Shown here: positions 26,531 to 35,279 of the stretch, piece by piece | Position numbering within the stretch: position 1 is the first letter of the stretch | Layout: each line of letters starts with the position of its first letter | Assembly: GCF_902833905.1 (NCBI RefSeq) | Contig: NZ_CADFGP010000027.1 | Location: forward strand, 46,714-110,713 | Length of the DNA stretch: 64,000 nt | Reading direction: 5' to 3' | From: Paraburkholderia tuberum STM678 | Lineage (GTDB): Bacteria > Pseudomonadota > Gammaproteobacteria > Burkholderiales > Burkholderiaceae | Notes under the pieces: generated by a model | What the model saw: the letters and a program-made list of their open reading frames with translations, nothing else | What the model was told of the DNA's origin: nothing | Databases searched by the model: none | Position numbers and translations under genes: made by a program

Positions 26531-26983
26531 CTACTGGTCCATAAAGTCGTTGAGCGTCGTGCGCAGGCGTGTGAGGTCGTCGCGCAGACGCAGCAGGAAG
26601 TCCGCCGTCTGCTGCGTCGCGCAGAAGATCTCGCCGGGCACGTCGCGCGCCTGACGCTTGAGCGCCTTGCCCGCGCCCGTCAGGCGAATGTAGACGAGGC
26701 GCTCATCGTCGGTGCCGCGCGCGCGCTCGACGAGTCCCTGCGCTTCGAGGCGCTTGAGCAGCGGCGTGACCGTCGCCGGATCGAGATTCAGGCGCGCGGC
26801 CATGTCCTTGACGGTGACGTCGTCGGTTTCCCACAGCACGAGCATCGCCAGATACTGTGGATACGTGAGTCCGAGCTTTTCGAGCAGCGGCTTGTACGCT
26901 TTCGTCATCGCGAGCGAGGTCGAGTAGAGCGCGAAGCACAGTTGCTCGTCGAGCGTGAAGGGGAGAGCGGGGCGCTGGGTCAT
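26531..26983 (-). CDS. ohrR: MarR-family organic peroxide sensor OhrR
   Basis: Repressor of 150 residues. The redox-sensing Cys16 sits in LDEQLCFALYSTSLAMTKAY, the diagnostic OhrR N-terminus. The winged helix follows: LTYPQYLAMLVLWETDDVTV, LNLDPATVTPLLKRLEAQGL and the wing RARGTDDERLVYIRLT. A further Cys near residue 125 (EIFCATQQTADF) could be the resolving cysteine of a 2-Cys OhrR. It probably represses ohr through the box at 26462-26482. Confidence 0.94.
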   Translation of the reverse strand: MTQRPALPFTLDEQLCFALYSTSLAMTKAYKPLLEKLGLTYPQYLAMLVLWETDDVTVKDMAARLNLDPATVTPLLKRLEAQGLVERARGTDDERLVYIRLTGAGKALKRQARDVPGEIFCATQQTADFLLRLRDDLTRLRTTLNDFMDQ

Positions 26984-27139
26984 GATTCATCTCGGCAAAA
27001 GAGCGTGCAAATGGATTGCACGCAAACCATTGTGCCGCAAGTCGATTCAGGATGCCGAGCGTCGGGAACAGGTGTGTCGACAGAGACGTCGGGAAGGTGC
27101 GCGCGGGCGCCAGAACGGCTCCCGCGCGGGAACGACGGA

Positions 27140-27946
27140 TCAGGCCGCCGGCGTGGTCGGCAGATCCGGCGTTTGCGGCGTCTGCACGCCGAAGCAGCCG
27201 CGATAGGTCGCGTAGAACGAGCAGTACAGCATGGTCGTGACGATCATCGTCGCGGGCATCAGGATCGCGAACGCGAAGTCGGCCGCGCCGAGCGCCTGCA
27301 TCAGCACGGACAGCCCGATCGACACGACCGTTGCGACTGCAAACCACAGCGCCGCGAATACGACGAAAGCGCCGCGATTGCGCCAGCAACTGACGACGCT
27401 GAAGAACATGGCCTTGACGGGCGGCACGTCGTGCCAGGCGGCGAGGATGGGCGAGAACCAGAACAGCATCGCGACCGGTATGTAGAACGCGAGCGCGGTG
27501 ATCACCGCGAGCGGGATATTGCTGTTGGCGATCGTGTTCTCGTCCATCGACGCGTTGCCGAGCATCACCTTCAGCAGCATGCCGCCGTCGGCGAGCGCCG
27601 AGCCGGCCAGCACGAGCGCCATGGCGATGACATACAGCACGCCGAGCACGAGCAGCCGCCGCGCGACCACCGGGCCGTACGAATGAAAGCCGTCGACAAG
27701 GATGGTCGGAAACACCGGTTTGCCCGCGATCGTGTTGCGGCATGCGGCCATGAAGCCGACCGCGACACCGGGAATGAACAATAGCGGCAACACGCCGCCG
27801 ACCACCGGAATCTGCGACACGAGCGTCATCACCAGCAAATAGGTGAAGAACAGCGTCAGAAAGGCGAGCGGATTCTTGCGGAACAGCCAGATACCCTGGC
27901 GGAACCACACATAGCCGGTTTTCGCGGGGACTTCGATCAGTTGCAT
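27140..27946 (-). CDS. BPSS1780-family integral membrane protein
   Basis: Protein of 268 residues with about six hydrophobic segments. The opening VPAKTGYVWFRQGIWLFRKNPLAF is characteristic of the BPSS1780 family of Burkholderia and related betaproteobacteria, which has no assigned function. The start overlaps the end of thrB by 10 bases, and the pair forms an operon, an arrangement conserved in Burkholderia as far as I recall. Confidence 0.8.
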   Translation of the reverse strand: MQLIEVPAKTGYVWFRQGIWLFRKNPLAFLTLFFTYLLVMTLVSQIPVVGGVLPLLFIPGVAVGFMAACRNTIAGKPVFPTILVDGFHSYGPVVARRLLVLGVLYVIAMALVLAGSALADGGMLLKVMLGNASMDENTIANSNIPLAVITALAFYIPVAMLFWFSPILAAWHDVPPVKAMFFSVVSCWRNRGAFVVFAALWFAVATVVSIGLSVLMQALGAADFAFAILMPATMIVTTMLYCSFYATYRGCFGVQTPQTPDLPTTPAA

Positions 27947-28932
27947 GAGGTATGGATGCCTGGATTCGCGACGCCGTGCAGGCGCTCGCGCAGAATGCGT
28001 TCGAAATGACCGGGGTCGTGCGGCTTCAGCAGTTCGGCCGCGCGCGGCAAATGAAAATCATACAGGCGCGAGACCCAGAAACGGTATGCGCCCGCACGCA
28101 GCATGTCGCCCCAGTGATGGTTTTCCTCGACGGTGAACGGCCGCACCGTCTGATACGCGCGCAACAGCGCCTCGGTGCGCTCGGCGTCGAGCTTGCCGGT
28201 CGCGAGGTCGACGCACCAGTCGTTGACCGTCACCGCGACGTCGAACAGCCACTTGTCGCAGCCGGCGAAATAGAAATCGAAGAAACCACCGAGCCGCACT
28301 TCGTGGCCGGTGTCGGGCGCCGCGTGAGCGAACATCGCGTTGTCGCGGAACAGGTCGGCGTGGCACGGGCCCGCGGGCATTGCCGCGTAATCGGCGGAGG
28401 CGAAGAACGCTTCCTGATGCGCAAGCTCGGACGCCAGCAGATCGCGCTGCTCGCCTTCCAGATACGGCAGGATCGTCGGCACGGTTTCGCGCCACCACGG
28501 CAGGCTGCGCAGGTTCGGCTGATAGCGCGGATAGTCGCGGCCCGCGAGGTGCAGGCGCGCGAGCATCTGGCCGACCTCGACGCAATGCTCGACGCCCGGC
28601 GAGAGTTCGGGTGCGCCTTCGAGCTTCGTCACGATGGTCGCGGGTTTGCCGAGCAGCATGCCGAACAGCGCGCCGTCGAGACGCGGCATCGGATCCGGTA
28701 CCGGCACGCGATGCGCGGCAAGATGCCGCATCAGGTTCAGATAGAACGGCAGTTGTTCAGCTGTCAGCTTTTCGAAAATCGTCAGCACGTATTCGCCGCG
28801 CGTCGTCGTCAGAAAGAAGTTGCTGTTTTCAATGCCGGACGAAATGCCGCGAAACTCGACGACATCGCCGAGATCGTAGTGACTCATCCATTCTGCGAGT
28901 TGGGATTCGTTGACAGCGGTGAAGACGGCCAT
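27937..28932 (-). CDS. thrB: Homoserine kinase, type II (ThrB, APH-fold)
   Basis: Protein of 331 residues that phosphorylates homoserine in threonine biosynthesis. It belongs to the aminoglycoside phosphotransferase-like ThrB family of pseudomonads and Burkholderia, not to the GHMP family. Motifs: MAVFTAVNESQLAEWMSHYD and GISSGIENSNFFLTT at the N-terminus, the catalytic loop GPCHADLFRDNAMF near residue 190, and the metal-binding Asp in GGFFDFYFAGCDKWLFD near 220. It is first gene of a pair with the BPSS1780 protein. Confidence 0.95.
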   Translation of the reverse strand: MAVFTAVNESQLAEWMSHYDLGDVVEFRGISSGIENSNFFLTTTRGEYVLTIFEKLTAEQLPFYLNLMRHLAAHRVPVPDPMPRLDGALFGMLLGKPATIVTKLEGAPELSPGVEHCVEVGQMLARLHLAGRDYPRYQPNLRSLPWWRETVPTILPYLEGEQRDLLASELAHQEAFFASADYAAMPAGPCHADLFRDNAMFAHAAPDTGHEVRLGGFFDFYFAGCDKWLFDVAVTVNDWCVDLATGKLDAERTEALLRAYQTVRPFTVEENHHWGDMLRAGAYRFWVSRLYDFHLPRAAELLKPHDPGHFERILRERLHGVANPGIHTSCN

Positions 28933-29146
28933 GCGGAAACGTCGGATCAGGTTGTTCGGGCTGGCGCGGTGCGGCCAGTGCGAGGTGAGACAAACGAATG
29001 AGGCGGAGCGGGCGACGAATGCGGAACGGCGAAGTGCAAGCGTCGCCGCATTCAGCGCGGGTTCATCGCGCAGCGGCCGCGATCGGGTTGAGCGGGGGCG
29101 CGGTCGCGCCGCGGCCGCCGTTGCCGGCGTGCCGCTTTCGTAACGA

Positions 29147-29542
29147 TCAATAGTGGAGATTCACCGATGGCAAGCGCGTACTGGGCTTGCCGCTGTCGTG
29201 GACGGTGGGCGACGTGTCGGGCGACGCGCTCATCTGGTAGCGGGTGCCGAAATTCGAATGCACGTCGATTTCGACCGGCTTGCCCTTGTCGCGGAATTCG
29301 GTGATTTCGGTGCCGTTCGGGCTGACTTCGTGAAAGCTCGGCGTGCGCGGAACGTTGATGTCGACCTTCGAGCTGACCTCTGCGGCCGGACGATTGATCT
29401 TGTCCAGGTCCGGCAGACCGGCCCGTTCATTGCCGGACTGGGGCACGCCGGCGGCCGGCGGTTCGTCGACGGGCTGGGCAGCCATCGCGGCGTTGCCGAA
29501 GGCCAGAGCCAGCGCAACAGCGATGGGAAGGAGCAGCTTCAT
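29147..29542 (-). CDS. Periplasmic DUF2782-type small protein
   Basis: Protein of 131 residues with a signal peptide (LLPIAVALALAFGNAAMAA). The mature chain has a Pro-rich linker and the segment EITEFRDKGKPVEIDVHSNF followed by GTRYQM, fitting DUF2782, a small family often found near polA and thrB in betaproteobacteria. It ends in SVNLHY. Function unknown. Confidence 0.7.
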   Translation of the reverse strand: MKLLLPIAVALALAFGNAAMAAQPVDEPPAAGVPQSGNERAGLPDLDKINRPAAEVSSKVDINVPRTPSFHEVSPNGTEITEFRDKGKPVEIDVHSNFGTRYQMSASPDTSPTVHDSGKPSTRLPSVNLHY

Positions 29543-29726
29543 GGTGATTCTCCGATTGGGTGCCAGATTCTAGCAAATCCGGCCTGACGCACGGGCGCCA
29601 AGCCTTATTTTGCGCCGCTTTCGCGCAACCTGCGCGCGTTCTCGCGGGCGCTGTTGCAAGCGTCGCCGCCGACATTTGGCAACAGCGGGTTCCGTGGTAA
29701 TGTCGTCTCATCAAAAAGGGTGAACG

Positions 29727-31259
29727 ATGATGATCAACAACGATATCAATCAGCGCACGGTGCAGACTCCCGCCAACAGCTTCCCAACCGAAGGCTTCGA
29801 CGACGCGGCCGAGGCCGTCACCCGCCTCGCCGCGATCTACGAGGCGAACACGTCGTTCCTGCGCGATGCGTTCGCGCGCTATCGCCGCAACGAGCAGTTC
29901 GACCATCGCGTGCGCGCCTGCTATCCGTTCGTGCGCGTGCGTACCGAGGTCAACACGCACGTCGATTCACGTCGCTCGTACGGTTTCGTCGCGGGGCCGG
30001 GCGTGTTCGAGACGACCGTCACGCGGCCAGACCTGTTCGGCAACTACTATCGCGAGCAACTGCGGCTGCTGGCGAAGAATCATCACGTGCAGATCGAGGT
30101 CGGTGTGTCGGACCAGCCGATTCCGATTCATTTCGCGTTCGCCGAGGGCATCCACCTCGAAGGCGATCTGGACCGCGAGCGCCTGTTCCTGATGCGCGAC
30201 ATCTTCGATATACCGGACCTCGCGCTGCTCGACGACCGCATCGTCAACGGCACGTACGAGCCGCTGCCGGGCGAGCCGCATCCGCTCGCGTTGTTCACGG
30301 CGGCGCGCGTCGATTTTTCACTGCATCGGCTGAAGCACTACACGGCGACCTCGCCGACGCATGTGCAGAACTACGTGCTGTACACCAACTACCAGTTCTA
30401 TATCGACGAATTCGTCAAGCTCGGCCGGGGCATGATGGCCCGTACCGACGACGAGGAATTGCGCGCCTATCGCAGCGAATACACGTCGTTCGTCGAGCCC
30501 GGCGACGTCATTACCTACAACGAGAATCTCGGCGAGCAGGCGCAGGAGGGCACGCTGCCGCCACGTCTGCCGCAGATGCCGGCCTATCACCTGAAACGCG
30601 CGGACGGCAGCGGCATCACGATGATCAACATTGGGGTCGGGCCGTCGAATGCGAAGACCATCACCGATCACATCGCGGTGCTGCGTCCGCATGCGTGGAT
30701 CATGCTCGGCCACTGCGCGGGACTGCGCAACACGCAGCGTCTCGGCGACTACGTGCTCGCGCACGGCTATGTGCGCGAAGATCATGTGCTCGATGCCGAT
30801 CTGCCGCTGTGGGTGCCGATTCCGGCGCTCGCCGAAGTGCAGGTCGCGCTCGAGCGCGCGGTCGCGCAGGTCACGCAGCTCGACGGCGTCGAGCTGAAGC
30901 GCGTGATGCGCACGGGCACGGTGGCGAGCGTCGACAATCGCAACTGGGAGCTGCGCGATCATCGCGAGCCGGTGCAGCGGCTGTCGCAAAGCCGTGCAAT
31001 CGCGCTCGATATGGAAAGCGCGACGATCGCCGCGAACGGCTTCCGCTTCCGCGTGCCTTACGGCACGTTGCTGTGCGTGTCGGACAAGCCGCTGCACGGC
31101 GAGCTGAAGCTGCCGGGCATGGCCGATCAGTTCTATCGCGCGCAGGTCGATCAGCATCTGCAGATCGGCGTGAAGGCGATGGAACTGCTGCGGATGAATG
31201 GGCTGCATCGATTGCATAGCCGCAAGCTGCGGAGTTTCGCGGAAGTCGCGTTTCAGTAA
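29727..31259 (+). CDS. amn: AMP nucleosidase
   Basis: Protein of 510 residues that hydrolyses AMP to adenine and ribose-5-phosphate. The N-terminal AMP-nucleosidase domain contains RACYPFVRVRTEVNTHVDSR and GPGVFETTVTRPDLF. The C-terminal nucleoside-phosphorylase fold contains INIGVGPSNAKTITDHIAVL, MLGHCAGLRNTQ and ALDMESATIAANGFRFR, the last holding the catalytic acidic residue region. Length is right for the Amn family. Monocistronic, with a start at the ATG at 29727. Confidence 0.95.
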   Translation: MMINNDINQRTVQTPANSFPTEGFDDAAEAVTRLAAIYEANTSFLRDAFARYRRNEQFDHRVRACYPFVRVRTEVNTHVDSRRSYGFVAGPGVFETTVTRPDLFGNYYREQLRLLAKNHHVQIEVGVSDQPIPIHFAFAEGIHLEGDLDRERLFLMRDIFDIPDLALLDDRIVNGTYEPLPGEPHPLALFTAARVDFSLHRLKHYTATSPTHVQNYVLYTNYQFYIDEFVKLGRGMMARTDDEELRAYRSEYTSFVEPGDVITYNENLGEQAQEGTLPPRLPQMPAYHLKRADGSGITMINIGVGPSNAKTITDHIAVLRPHAWIMLGHCAGLRNTQRLGDYVLAHGYVREDHVLDADLPLWVPIPALAEVQVALERAVAQVTQLDGVELKRVMRTGTVASVDNRNWELRDHREPVQRLSQSRAIALDMESATIAANGFRFRVPYGTLLCVSDKPLHGELKLPGMADQFYRAQVDQHLQIGVKAMELLRMNGLHRLHSRKLRSFAEVAFQ

Positions 31260-31317
31260 CTCAGGCCGAGGCACTGATAAACAGCCCGCTTACGCTGGAT
31301 GTGCCGCTTTGAAGATG

Positions 31318-31398
31318 GCTCGCGAGCGGCAACGCGCCGCCGAATGAAATGAGACCGAGGTCGAGAAAGCCGCTGAAGATCTCACGCAACGTCGGCAT
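31318..31398 (-). pseudogene. Possible N-terminal scrap of a chromate transporter (ChrA)
   Basis: About 27 codons read MPTLREIFSGFLDLGLISFG then GALPLA. The LREIF-GF-LGL-SFGG pattern is the conserved N-terminal motif of CHR-family chromate transporters. No further ChrA sequence follows; the frame ends at 31261. It is too short for certainty and may be chance. Confidence 0.3.
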
Positions 31399-31549
31399 GG
31401 GCGCGAGCGCGGCTTCGGGTGAGGTGAGTTCGTTCAGATTGCGAGCTTCGAGTACCAACTGAGCACGTTAGCGCCGGACGGCAAGCGTGCAAACGATTTG
31501 TTCGCCAATCCGGTTGACAGTCAGCGCGCGCAAACTGGCCTGCTAAACG

Positions 31550-31576
31550 AAAGCGGGCAGCCCGAAGGCTGCCCGC
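31550..31576 (-). terminator. Intrinsic terminator of the LOG-family gene
   Basis: GCGGGCAGCC-CGAA-GGCTGCCCGC is a perfect 10-bp stem with a tetraloop, 60 bases past the LOG stop. On the minus strand it is followed by TTTCGTTT, a weak T-run. Confidence 0.65.
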
Positions 31577-31635
31577 CATGTGCGCGACGATAGGCATCGT
31601 GCTACGCGCAATGCGAGGCGCGCAGCCTCTTGCCA

Positions 31636-32379
31636 TCACAGGTAGAACATCCGGTCTTCTTCCGACTTGACCGGATGAACTTCACCTTCCTCGCGGTCTT
31701 CGTAGAACTTGAGCACCGCTTCGAGCACCTGGTCCGGATTGTCGATCACCTGCATCAGATCGATGTCGGTCGGATTGATCAAACCCATCGGAATCAGAGC
31801 GCTCTTGAACCACGCGAGCAGACCTTCCCAGAACTCGGCGCCGACCAGAATGATCGGCACATGGCGCGACTTCTTGGTCTGGATCAGCGTGAGCACTTCG
31901 GCCAGTTCGTCGAGCGTGCCGAAGCCGCCGGGCATCACGATCACCGCGTCCGAGTTCTTCACGAACGTGACCTTGCGCGTGAAGAAATGGCGGAAGCGCA
32001 GCGAGATGTCCTGCCACTGGTTGCCCGACTGCTCGTGCGGCAACTCGATGTTCAGACCGACCGAAGGCGCCTTGCCCGCATGCGCGCCCTTGTTGGCCGC
32101 TTCCATGATGCCGGGGCCGCCGCCGGAGATCACCGCGAAGCCAGCATCCGACAATTTGCGCGCGATCTGCGTGGCGAGTTTGTAGTACGGCGAGTTCGGT
32201 TTCAGGCGCGCCGAACCGTAGATGCTGACCGCCGGGCGAATCTCCGACAGGTACTCGGTCGCCTCGATAAACTCTGCCATAATCGTGAACATCTGCCACG
32301 ATGCGCGGGCTTTCTTGGCCGTTGCGCGCTCTTGATCTGCGAGCGATCGCAGACTCGGAATCACTTTTCTCTTAGTCAT
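31636..32379 (-). CDS. LOG-family nucleotide 5'-monophosphate nucleosidase (TIGR00730-type)
   Basis: Protein of 247 residues with the lysine decarboxylase-like Rossmann fold of LOG proteins. Diagnostic motifs are GGGPGIMEAANKGA near residue 86 and PGGFGTLDELAEVL near 150, which bind and cleave nucleoside monophosphates. Relatives remove the base from cytokinin ribotides or, as PpnN, from purine nucleotides. It is encoded divergently from polA, with a single base between the two start codons. The AMP nucleosidase gene is the nearest gene downstream, convergent with it. Confidence 0.88.
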   Translation of the reverse strand: MTKRKVIPSLRSLADQERATAKKARASWQMFTIMAEFIEATEYLSEIRPAVSIYGSARLKPNSPYYKLATQIARKLSDAGFAVISGGGPGIMEAANKGAHAGKAPSVGLNIELPHEQSGNQWQDISLRFRHFFTRKVTFVKNSDAVIVMPGGFGTLDELAEVLTLIQTKKSRHVPIILVGAEFWEGLLAWFKSALIPMGLINPTDIDLMQVIDNPDQVLEAVLKFYEDREEGEVHPVKSEEDRMFYL

Positions 32380-32380
32380 A

Positions 32381-35122
32381 ATGCCTGAAGAACGAAGCCT
32401 TGAAGGTAAGACCCTGCTGTTGGTCGACGGTTCGAGTTATCTGTACCGGGCCTACCATGCGATGCCTGATCTGCGCGGTCCCGAGGGTGGCCCGACGGGT
32501 GCGCTCTACGGGATGATCAACATGCTGCGGCGCATGCGCAAGGAAGTCACAGCAGAGTATAGCGCGTGCGTGTTCGACGCCAAGGGCAAAACGTTTCGCG
32601 ACGACTGGTATCCGGAATACAAGGCGAACCGTCCGTCGATGCCGGAAGATCTTGCCCGTCAGATCGAGCCGATTCACGTCGCGGTGCGTGCGCTCGGCTG
32701 GCCGCTGCTGATGATCGATCGCGTCGAAGCGGATGACGTGATCGGCACGCTGTGCACCGAAGCGGAAAAGCTCGGCATGAACGTGGTCGTGTCGACCGGC
32801 GACAAGGACCTCGCGCAGCTCGTGTCGAACCGCGTGACGCTCGTCAATACGATGACCAACGAAACGCTCGACCGCGAAGGCGTGGTCGCGAAGTTCGGTG
32901 TGCCGCCGGAGCGCATCATCGATTATCTGTCGCTGATCGGCGATACCGTCGACAACGTGCCGGGCGTCGAGAAGTGCGGTCCGAAAACCGCGGTCAAATG
33001 GCTGACGCAATATGAGTCGCTAGATGGCATCGTCGGGCATGCGAGCGAGATCAAGGGCGCGGTCGGCGAGAATCTGCGCCGCGCGCTGGACTTTTTGCCG
33101 ATGGCGCGCAAGCTCGTCACAGTCGAGCGTCATTGCGATCTGACCGGGCACATCGTGTCGATCGAGGAGAGTTTGCCGAGCCTTCCCGAATCGCGCGAAG
33201 AGTTGCGCGAGGTGTTTACGCGCCACGGCTTCAAGACGTGGCTGCGCGAAGTCGAAATCGCCGATGCGGTCGAAGGTCCGGAAACCGACGTGCCCCCCGC
33301 GTTGTCCGTCGATCACGAGCGCCACTACGAGACCGTGCAAACATGGGAGCAGCTCGACGCGTGGCTCGACAGGATCAATGCGGCCGAGCTGACCTCGTTC
33401 GATACCGAGACCACGTCGCTCGATCCGATGATCGCGCAGATCGTCGGCTTGTCGCTGTCGGTCGAAGCGGGCCGCGCCGCGTATGTGCCGCTCGCGCATC
33501 GCGGCCCCGACGCGCCGGTGCAGCTGCCGCGCGACGAAGTGCTCGCGAAGCTCAAGCCGTGGCTCGAAAGCGCCGAGCACAAGAAGGTCGGCCAGCATCT
33601 GAAGTACGACGAACAGGTGCTCGCGAATTACGGCATCGAAATGCGCGGCGTCGAGCATGACACGCTGCTCGAGTCGTACGTGCTCGAATCGCATCGCACG
33701 CACGACATGGACAGCCTCGCGCTGCGTCATCTCGGCGTGAAGACGATCAAGTACGAAGAGGTCGCGGGCAAGGGCGCGCAGCAGATCGGGTTCGACGAAG
33801 TCGCGCTCGACAAAGCCGCCGAATATGCGGCCGAAGACGCAGACATCACGCTGCGTTTGCATCAGGCCTTGTATCCGCAGATCGCCGCGGAGAAGTCGCT
33901 CGACCATGTGTATCGCGAGATCGAAGTGCCGACTTCGCGCGTACTGCGCAAGATGGAGCGGACCGGCGTGCTGATCGACGCGGAGAAGCTGCGTCAGCAG
34001 AGCAGTGAGATCGCCACGCGTCTGATCGAACTCGAAGGCAAGGCGTACGAACTGGCCGGCGGCGAATTCAACCTCGGCTCGCCAAAGCAGATTGGTCAGA
34101 TTTTCTTCGAGAAGCTCGAACTGCCGGTCATCAAGAAGACGCCGAGCGGTGCGCCTTCCACCGACGAAGAGGTGTTGCAGAAGCTCGCCGAAGACTATCC
34201 GCTGCCGAAGATTCTGCTCGAACATCGCGGCCTGTCGAAACTGAAGTCGACCTATACCGACAAGCTGCCGCGCATGGTCAATCCGCACACCGGCCGCGTG
34301 CATACGAACTACGCGCAGGCCGTCGCGGTGACGGGGCGGCTCGCGTCGAACGATCCGAACCTGCAGAACATTCCGGTGCGTACCGGCGAAGGTCGGCGCA
34401 TCCGCGAGGCGTTCATCGCGCCGCTCGGGCACAAGCTCGTCTCCGCCGATTATTCGCAGATCGAATTGCGCATCATGGCCCACATCTCGGGCGACCAATC
34501 GTTGTTGCGCGCGTTTTCGCAGGGCGAGGACATTCACCGCGCCACCGCGTCGGAAATCTTCAGCGTGACGCCGCTCGAAGTGTCGAGCGATCAGCGGCGC
34601 GTCGCGAAGGTCATCAACTTTGGGCTCATCTACGGCATGAGCGCGTTCGGACTCGCATCGAACCTCGGCATCACGCGCGATGCGGCGAAGATTTATATCG
34701 ACCGCTACTTCGCGCGCTATCCCGGCGTCGCGCGCTATATGGACGAGACGCGTTTGAGCGCGAAGGCGAAGGGCTACGTCGAAACGGTGTTCGGCCGTCG
34801 TCTGTGGCTGCCCGAGATCAACGGCGGCAACGGTCCGCGCCGCCAGGCCGCGGAGCGTGCCGCGATCAACGCGCCGATGCAGGGTACCGCGGCCGACCTG
34901 ATCAAGCTTTCGATGATCGCCGTGCAGAACTGGATCGAAGGCTCGAAGATCGGCACGCGGATGATCATGCAGGTGCATGACGAACTGATCCTCGAAGTGC
35001 CCGACGCTGAGTTGTCCGAAGTCCGCAAGCGCCTGCCAGAACTGATGTGCGGCGTCGCCGCGCTGAAGGTGCCGCTCGTCGCCGAGGTCGGTGCGGGCCT
35101 GAACTGGGAGGAAGCGCATTGA
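32381..35122 (+). CDS. polA: DNA polymerase I
   Basis: Protein of 913 residues in three domains. The 5' nuclease (1-300) holds LLVDGSSYLYRAYHAMPDL, STGDKDLAQLV and DNVPGVEKCGPKTA. The 3'-5' exonuclease-like domain (about 330-520) has SFDTETTSLDPM with intact Asp and Glu, suggesting proofreading is kept. The polymerase (about 540-913) has SADYSQIELRIMAHIS (motif A), RRVAKVINFGLIYGMSAFGL (motif B) and MIMQVHDELILEVP (motif C). Length fits the family. The ATG is one base from the start codon of the divergent LOG gene. Confidence 0.98.
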   Translation: MPEERSLEGKTLLLVDGSSYLYRAYHAMPDLRGPEGGPTGALYGMINMLRRMRKEVTAEYSACVFDAKGKTFRDDWYPEYKANRPSMPEDLARQIEPIHVAVRALGWPLLMIDRVEADDVIGTLCTEAEKLGMNVVVSTGDKDLAQLVSNRVTLVNTMTNETLDREGVVAKFGVPPERIIDYLSLIGDTVDNVPGVEKCGPKTAVKWLTQYESLDGIVGHASEIKGAVGENLRRALDFLPMARKLVTVERHCDLTGHIVSIEESLPSLPESREELREVFTRHGFKTWLREVEIADAVEGPETDVPPALSVDHERHYETVQTWEQLDAWLDRINAAELTSFDTETTSLDPMIAQIVGLSLSVEAGRAAYVPLAHRGPDAPVQLPRDEVLAKLKPWLESAEHKKVGQHLKYDEQVLANYGIEMRGVEHDTLLESYVLESHRTHDMDSLALRHLGVKTIKYEEVAGKGAQQIGFDEVALDKAAEYAAEDADITLRLHQALYPQIAAEKSLDHVYREIEVPTSRVLRKMERTGVLIDAEKLRQQSSEIATRLIELEGKAYELAGGEFNLGSPKQIGQIFFEKLELPVIKKTPSGAPSTDEEVLQKLAEDYPLPKILLEHRGLSKLKSTYTDKLPRMVNPHTGRVHTNYAQAVAVTGRLASNDPNLQNIPVRTGEGRRIREAFIAPLGHKLVSADYSQIELRIMAHISGDQSLLRAFSQGEDIHRATASEIFSVTPLEVSSDQRRVAKVINFGLIYGMSAFGLASNLGITRDAAKIYIDRYFARYPGVARYMDETRLSAKAKGYVETVFGRRLWLPEINGGNGPRRQAAERAAINAPMQGTAADLIKLSMIAVQNWIEGSKIGTRMIMQVHDELILEVPDAELSEVRKRLPELMCGVAALKVPLVAEVGAGLNWEEAH

Positions 35123-35279
35123 CATGCCCGTGACATGCGCACGATAACGTCGTGCGCATGTGACACATGGGTTTTGGCGACTTGTGACTTCTTAGGCGGG
35201 TCGAGGACAATCGGTTCAGGACGGCGCATTCATGCGCAGCGTCGCGACAGATAATTCATCGGCTACACGGAGAAGTGCA

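Noticed and set aside
33020..35125. 701-codon minus-strand frame opposite polA
   Set aside because: Antisense shadow of polA with no recognisable domain.
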